A stretch of DNA of 10,636 nt from an uncultured Eubacteriales bacterium (GTDB lineage Bacteria > Bacillota > Clostridia > Oscillospirales > Oscillospiraceae): positions 1 through 10,636 of the forward strand of contig CAUABY010000056.1 of assembly GCA_958427375.1 (NCBI GenBank), read 5' to 3'. The notes beneath the pieces were generated by a model. It saw only the letters and a program-made list of their open reading frames with translations, did no database searches and was not told where the DNA came from. Of the stretch, positions 6,959 to 10,636 are shown in pieces; position 1 is the stretch's first letter; each line of letters begins with the position of its first letter. The translations under genes and the position numbers were made by a program.

Positions 6959-8233
6959 ATGATTTACGCCGCTATCGCAGTTTTTGCAATTACCTATATT
7001 CTGATGCTCGTTTTCAGCAAATACAGGCCGTACATCGCTCTCGCCTCCGCCTTGTTTTTCATCATCTCCGGCATGCTGCCCGTTGACAAGATTCTGGGCG
7101 CAATCGACTTCAACGTTTTGCTTATGATTATGGGCACGATGGGCATTGTGGCGCTCTTCATTGATAGCAAAATGCCGCAGTTACTTGCCGACCTTATCAT
7201 GGAAAAGGTTCCGAACGTGATGTGGGCCGCGATAGCAATGTCCCTTTTCTCCGGGATTATTTCCGCCTTTGTGGACAATGTCGCCACGGTGCTGATGGTC
7301 GCCCCGGTCGCTCTGGAGATTTGCAAAAAGCTCAAGACGAACCCGGTTCCGTTCATCATTGCGATTGCGGTGTCCTCCAATTTGCAGGGCGCGGCAACGC
7401 TGGTCGGCGATACCACTGCCATCATGCTCGGCTCGGCACTGGATATGAGCTTTATGGACTTCTTCTGGTACAAGGGCAGGCCCAGCATATTCTTCGCCGT
7501 GGAGCTCGGCGCGCTGATGTCCGTTTTGATTCTGGCCTTTCTCTTCCGCCGCGAGAAAGCGCCCATACCCAAGGGGCAGAACCGCACGCGGGTCACGGAT
7601 TATGTGCCCTCGGTTTTGCTGCTGGGCACTATAGTTCTGCTTATTCTCGCCTCTTTTATCCCCAACAAGCCCTCCACCACGAACGGGCTCATCTGCTGCG
7701 CGCTGCTGCTAATCGGCCTGATTTATAACTTCGCTAAGAAAAAGACTCTCTCCGCCGTCACCGCCCCGCTCAAGGAAGTGGACTTTGAGACCATCGGGCT
7801 TCTGGTCGGGCTTTTCCTGATGATAGGCGGCATTACCGAGCAGGGCGTTATCGACGCGGCGGCGGGGCTGCTGGCCAAGGCGGGCGGCGGGAACATATTC
7901 TTCCTCTACACCGTTATCGTGTGGGCGTCCGTGCTCATCTCCGCGTTTATAGACAACATCCCCTATGTCGCCACGATGATACCGGTCATCGGCGGCCTTG
8001 CCGCGGCGCTGAACGCTGACCCCACGGTGCTCTACTTCGGGCTTTTGTCCGGCGCAACGCTCGGCGGCAACTGCACGCCTATCGGCGCCTCCGCCAACAT
8101 CACCGGCATCGGCATTCTCCGCCGCGAGGGCTACACCGTCAAAAATTCGGACTTTTTCCAAATCGGTATTCCCTTTACTCTCGCCGCCATCATCCCGGCG
8201 TATATCTATCTCTGGCTCGTTTACGGCGTCTGA
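6959..8233 (+). CDS. ArsB/NhaD-family (SLC13-like) membrane transporter
   Basis: This 424-residue protein is almost entirely hydrophobic, with about 10-12 membrane segments, and belongs to the ion transporter (ArsB/NhaD/CitM) superfamily. It shows the family's two-fold internal repeat. SAFVDNVATVLMVAP in the first half (Asp at 106) is mirrored by SAFIDNIPYVATMIP in the second (Asp at 332). GAATLVGDTTAIMLG (about 144-158) is mirrored by GATLGGNCTPIGASANITG (about 365-383). These paired hairpin motifs form the substrate and ion path in the superfamily. The length fits a complete member (usually 400-450). Substrate cannot be assigned: relatives move arsenite, Na+/H+, citrate or other anions. No arsR, arsC or arsA gene is nearby, so arsenite export is not supported by context. 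It has its own promoter, and a hairpin follows the stop codon. Confidence 0.9.
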   Translation: MIYAAIAVFAITYILMLVFSKYRPYIALASALFFIISGMLPVDKILGAIDFNVLLMIMGTMGIVALFIDSKMPQLLADLIMEKVPNVMWAAIAMSLFSGIISAFVDNVATVLMVAPVALEICKKLKTNPVPFIIAIAVSSNLQGAATLVGDTTAIMLGSALDMSFMDFFWYKGRPSIFFAVELGALMSVLILAFLFRREKAPIPKGQNRTRVTDYVPSVLLLGTIVLLILASFIPNKPSTTNGLICCALLLIGLIYNFAKKKTLSAVTAPLKEVDFETIGLLVGLFLMIGGITEQGVIDAAAGLLAKAGGGNIFFLYTVIVWASVLISAFIDNIPYVATMIPVIGGLAAALNADPTVLYFGLLSGATLGGNCTPIGASANITGIGILRREGYTVKNSDFFQIGIPFTLAAIIPAYIYLWLVYGV

Positions 8234-8280
8234 ATGCGATAGTTTATGCGCACGGTTTAGGCGATACCCGTGTATTTATA

Positions 8281-8321
8281 CCTCACAAGACCCACCTCCA
8301 GCCGGGGTGGGTCTTGTGAGG
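8281..8321 (+). terminator. Perfect 16-bp hairpin between the two transporter genes, probable terminator
   Basis: CCTCACAAGACCCACC (8281-8296) pairs without mismatch with 8306-8321 around a 9-base loop. It lies 48 bases after the transporter stop codon and about 60 bases before the next promoter. Only GTTATTGATG follows, so the T-tract is poor. It may be a weak terminator, or a 3'-end stabilising hairpin. The rest of 8234-8384 holds nothing else I can support, and I see no riboswitch there. Confidence 0.6.
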
Positions 8322-8384
8322 TTATTGATGAACATAAAAACTGCGGTAAAAAAGCCGAAAACGGACAAACGATACATAAATTGC

Positions 8385-8413
8385 TGGACATTTTTCATAA
8401 CACAGTATAGAAT
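8385..8413 (+). promoter_or_regulatory. Predicted sigma-A-type promoter of kup
   Basis: TGGACA (8385-8390, five of six matches to TTGACA) and TAGAAT (8408-8413, five of six matches to TATAAT) are separated by exactly 17 bp. A start near 8420 leaves a leader of about 36 bases. The gene's ribosome binding site GGGAG (8443-8447) sits 8 bases before the ATG. Confidence 0.7.
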
Positions 8414-8455
8414 AAAATTTATCTTTTGTATTTTCTATTCACGGGAGTTTATTAA

Positions 8456-10459
8456 ATGAAAAAACGAGCCCCCTTTTCCATAGGAATGTTTCTTGTCACC
8501 ATAGGCGTTGTCTATGGTGATATCGGAACTTCTCCGATGTATGTTATGAAGTCCATTATCTCCGGCAACGGCGGCATCGCTCACACAAACGAGAACTTTA
8601 TTGTAGGCGCCTTGTCTCTGGTAATATGGACTATAACCCTCCTCACCACAGTAAAGTATGTGCTGATAGCCATGAAGGCCGACAATAACGGCGAGGGCGG
8701 AATTTTCTCCCTCTACTCGCTCGTTAAGAAATGCGGCAAGCTGCTCATTATCCCGGCAATGATCGGCGGCGCGGCACTGCTTGCCGATGGTGTTTTGACT
8801 CCCGCCGTAACCGTCACAACCGCCATAGAAGGCCTTCGCACAATTCCTGTGGTGGAAAGACTGCTCGGTGCTGGGCAGGGTAAGGTCGTTCTGATTACCC
8901 TCACTATAATCACAGTGCTTTTTGCCATTCAACGCGCCGGAACAAGCAAGATTGGCCGTGCTTTCGGCCCCGTGATGCTGCTGTGGTTCAGTTTCCTCGG
9001 CGGTACGGGCATCATACACATTCTCGAAAAGCCCGTTGTGCTGAAAGCCTTCAACCCCATCTACGCGGTACAGATACTTTTCAGCGACTACAATAAAGTC
9101 GGCTTCATGATACTCGGAAGTGTTTTTCTCGCCGCAACCGGCGCGGAAGCTCTATACTCCGACATGGGTCACGTCGGGAAAGAGCATATCTACAGGAGCT
9201 GGCCGTTTGTCAAGATATGCCTCATTCTCAATTACCTTGGTCAGGGCGCGTGGATAATAAGAAACAGCACCAACCCGGAAATGTTTGCAATCGATGACCT
9301 CAACCCCTTCTTCCTCATGCTTCCGGAGGCGGTACGTCCTTTCGCCGTTATTTTAGGCGCCGCCGCGGCAATAATCGCTTCTCAGGCGCTTATTACCGGC
9401 TCCTACACTCTCGTCTCCGAAGCAATCCGTCTCGACCTCATGCCTCATCTTAAAATCCGCTATCCCTCTGACACCAAAGGCCAGCTCTACATAAGCGCGG
9501 TTAACACCGTACTTTTTATCGGCTGCTCACTGGTCGTACTGTACTTCCGCTCTGGTGCGAGGATGGAATCCGCCTATGGTCTTGCTATCACCGTCACCAT
9601 GCTCATGACCACGCTTCTCCTGGGCGTGTATCTGTGGAAGTTGAAGCACCTCAAGGTAGTTTCAATAATTATTTTAGCCGTTTTTGGTTCGATGGAAAGC
9701 ATTTTCTTCATCTCAAGTCTCAGCAAGTTCTCCCACGGAGGTTACGTGGCTGTTATTATGGCGCTTCTTCTGTTCCTTCTGATGGAGGTATGGCATAGAG
9801 GCACCGAGCTTGAGCAGAAGTATTCCATACGTCTCAATCTGCCAGATTATATTGATAATCTGCGGCTGCTTAAAAACGACACGGAAACGCCTCTGTGTGC
9901 CCACAACCTTGTTTTTCTCGACAAGCAGGGCGACAAGGGCAGCATTGACAGAGATATACTCTACTCAATACTCGATAAGGACCCGAAACGCGCCGAAGCC
10001 TACTGGTTTTTCAGCATTACCGTTACGGATGAGCCGAACGCATCACGCTACAGCGTTGAAACCTACGGAACCGATTTCATATTCCGCGTAAACCTTGAGC
10101 TCGGATTCAAGAACGATCAGCTTCTCAACTTCTATTTAAGGCAGATAGTCGGCGAGCTTCTTGCCAGCGGAGAGCTTCCAAAGCAGGAGAAGAAATTCTC
10201 CATATACGGGCCGGGCGATGTAGGCAGCTTCAAATTCGGCATACTGCGCCGCTCCATATCTCCGGGCTCTGAGCTTACACGCGCCGAGGAGCTTGTGCTG
10301 AACACCAAGTATTTCATCAGGCGTCTCTGCGGCTCCGTTGCCAGCTGGTACGGTCTTGAGACCTCCTCATTAATTAATGAATACGTTCCCCTCTCTATTC
10401 CCGGAAAGAAGATCAACAGCTCAAAGCTTGAACGCGTCGAAATTACAGATGCAAAATAA
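8456..10459 (+). CDS. kup: Kup-family potassium uptake protein (K+/H+ symporter)
   Basis: This 667-residue protein imports potassium, in known members together with protons, across the cytoplasmic membrane. The N-terminus carries the family signature VYGDIGTSPMY (residues 19-29), and DNNGEGGIFSLYSLV follows at 76-90. Other family blocks are FGPVMLLWFSFLGG, LYSDMGHVGKEHI, LNYLGQGAW and NPFFLMLP. About 12 membrane segments fill residues 8-450. A soluble C-terminal domain (about 456-667), probably cytoplasmic, follows, with a SIYGPGDVGSFKFG segment. E. coli Kup has 622 residues, so this copy is full length. The start has a good ribosome binding site 8 bases upstream, and the signature sits at the usual distance from it. 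It has its own promoter. The short leader shows no c-di-AMP (ydaO-type) riboswitch, a common control of such genes in Firmicutes. Confidence 0.95.
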   Translation: MKKRAPFSIGMFLVTIGVVYGDIGTSPMYVMKSIISGNGGIAHTNENFIVGALSLVIWTITLLTTVKYVLIAMKADNNGEGGIFSLYSLVKKCGKLLIIPAMIGGAALLADGVLTPAVTVTTAIEGLRTIPVVERLLGAGQGKVVLITLTIITVLFAIQRAGTSKIGRAFGPVMLLWFSFLGGTGIIHILEKPVVLKAFNPIYAVQILFSDYNKVGFMILGSVFLAATGAEALYSDMGHVGKEHIYRSWPFVKICLILNYLGQGAWIIRNSTNPEMFAIDDLNPFFLMLPEAVRPFAVILGAAAAIIASQALITGSYTLVSEAIRLDLMPHLKIRYPSDTKGQLYISAVNTVLFIGCSLVVLYFRSGARMESAYGLAITVTMLMTTLLLGVYLWKLKHLKVVSIIILAVFGSMESIFFISSLSKFSHGGYVAVIMALLLFLLMEVWHRGTELEQKYSIRLNLPDYIDNLRLLKNDTETPLCAHNLVFLDKQGDKGSIDRDILYSILDKDPKRAEAYWFFSITVTDEPNASRYSVETYGTDFIFRVNLELGFKNDQLLNFYLRQIVGELLASGELPKQEKKFSIYGPGDVGSFKFGILRRSISPGSELTRAEELVLNTKYFIRRLCGSVASWYGLETSSLINEYVPLSIPGKKINSSKLERVEITDAK

Positions 10460-10466
10460 CACTAAA

Positions 10467-10501
10467 GCCCGCTCCACACTTGACAAAAGTGCGAAGCGGG
10501 C
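10467..10501. repeat. Inverted repeat just after kup, possible accessory terminator
   Basis: GCCCGCT (10467-10473) pairs with AGCGGGC (10495-10501), and CACTT/AAGTG (10477-10481 and 10487-10491) extend the stem internally. No T-tract follows on the + strand (AATATAATG). On the - strand only TTT follows directly. It begins 7 bases after the kup stop codon and may protect or help terminate the transcript. Confidence 0.5.
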
Positions 10502-10510
10502 AATATAATG

Positions 10511-10549
10511 AGCATAGAAAAAGGCCAAGAAGCATAGAAAAAGGCCAAG
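10511..10549. repeat. 19-bp tandem direct repeat containing a duplicated terminator arm
   Basis: AGCATAGAAAAAGGCCAAG occurs at 10511-10529 and again, identical, at 10531-10549, with a period of 20. The second copy forms the left arm of the following terminator. The first copy can pair with the same right arm over about 12 bases. Confidence 0.85.
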
Positions 10550-10570
10550 TCATTTGACTTGGCCTTTTTC
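10537..10570 (+). terminator. Bidirectional intrinsic terminator between kup and tRNA-Arg
   Basis: The arms 10537-10552 and 10555-10570 are perfect reverse complements. They have an A-tract on the left, a T-tract on the right and a nominal 2-base loop, so in practice the top pairs will open. The symmetry lets it end both the rightward kup transcript and the leftward tRNA transcript. Confidence 0.9.
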
Positions 10571-10571
10571 G

Positions 10572-10636
10572 TGGCACGCCGTAAGGGATTCGAACCCCTG
10601 ACCTTCTGGTCCGTAGCCAGACGCTCTATCCAGCTG
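10572..10636 (-). tRNA. tRNA-Arg (anticodon ACG), 5' end cut by the window edge
   Basis: Read on the - strand, the sequence shows most of the D arm, an anticodon stem TCTGG/CCAGA with loop CTACGGA, a 5-base variable loop, a T arm with loop TTCGAAT, and an acceptor 3' strand ACGGCGT followed by G and CCA. The anticodon ACG (bases 10612-10614 on the + strand are CGT) decodes arginine CGN codons after the usual A34-to-inosine change by TadA. The CCA end is encoded (10572-10574). About 65 of an expected 77 bases are visible; the missing 5' acceptor strand should read close to ACGCCGT. Confidence 0.93.

Noticed and set aside
6959..8233. Arsenic resistance operon based on the ArsB-like protein.
   Set aside because: No arsR, arsC, arsA or arsD gene is present, and the family also contains sodium, citrate and other anion carriers.
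8234..8455. Possible c-di-AMP (ydaO-type) riboswitch before kup.
   Set aside because: The promoter lies about 45-70 bases before the start, leaving a leader of about 36 bases. The conserved riboswitch sequence blocks are not visible.
8435..9019. A 194-codon - strand frame overlapping the start of kup.
   Set aside because: It lies antisense to the strongly conserved kup N-terminus and has no recognisable domain.
10511..10549. CRISPR-like direct repeats.
   Set aside because: There are only two copies, separated by a single base, and they are explained as a duplicated terminator arm.

Overview
The window looks like a chromosomal segment from a Gram-positive anaerobe, most likely an uncultured gut-type member of the Clostridia (Oscillospiraceae or a related group). 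This is an inference from four things: a sortase-type surface protein with InlB-like and pilin-like repeats, GGAG-type ribosome binding sites, A-tract/T-tract intrinsic terminators, and a tRNA gene with an encoded CCA end. All three protein genes lie on the + strand. A partial tRNA gene enters from the right on the - strand.

Positions 3-6725 hold the 3' part of one giant gene for a cell-wall-anchored surface protein. Its true start is upstream of the window, and about 2,240 residues are visible. The order is a Pro/Thr-rich linker, a Cys/His cluster, a short helical domain, about 1,000 residues of beta-type sequence I cannot assign, an SdrD_B-like domain with a calcium-type loop, about six InlB-like repeats (four ending in aspartate-rich calcium-type loops), three pilin-like domains of the DUF7601/FctA type with candidate isopeptide residues, and a QPRTG sorting signal with a membrane helix and Arg/Lys tail. 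A strong terminator follows.

Positions 6726-8455 hold a transporter of the ArsB/NhaD (ion transporter) superfamily with its own promoter and an unusually distant ribosome binding site. A 16-bp perfect hairpin follows it. Positions 8456-10459 encode a Kup-family potassium uptake protein, again with its own well-formed promoter. Both are ion transporters, but separate promoters and the hairpin between them argue against one simple operon.

Positions 10460-10636 hold a hairpin, a 19-bp tandem repeat that duplicates one arm of a bidirectional terminator, and most of a convergent tRNA-Arg(ACG) gene cut by the window edge.

I see no mobile element, CRISPR array, toxin-antitoxin pair or defence system. 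The least explained part is the surface protein, especially its unassigned central region and its calcium-loop repeats. Surface-protein residue numbers count the GTG codon at 33 as residue 1. That codon is only a reference point, not the real start.
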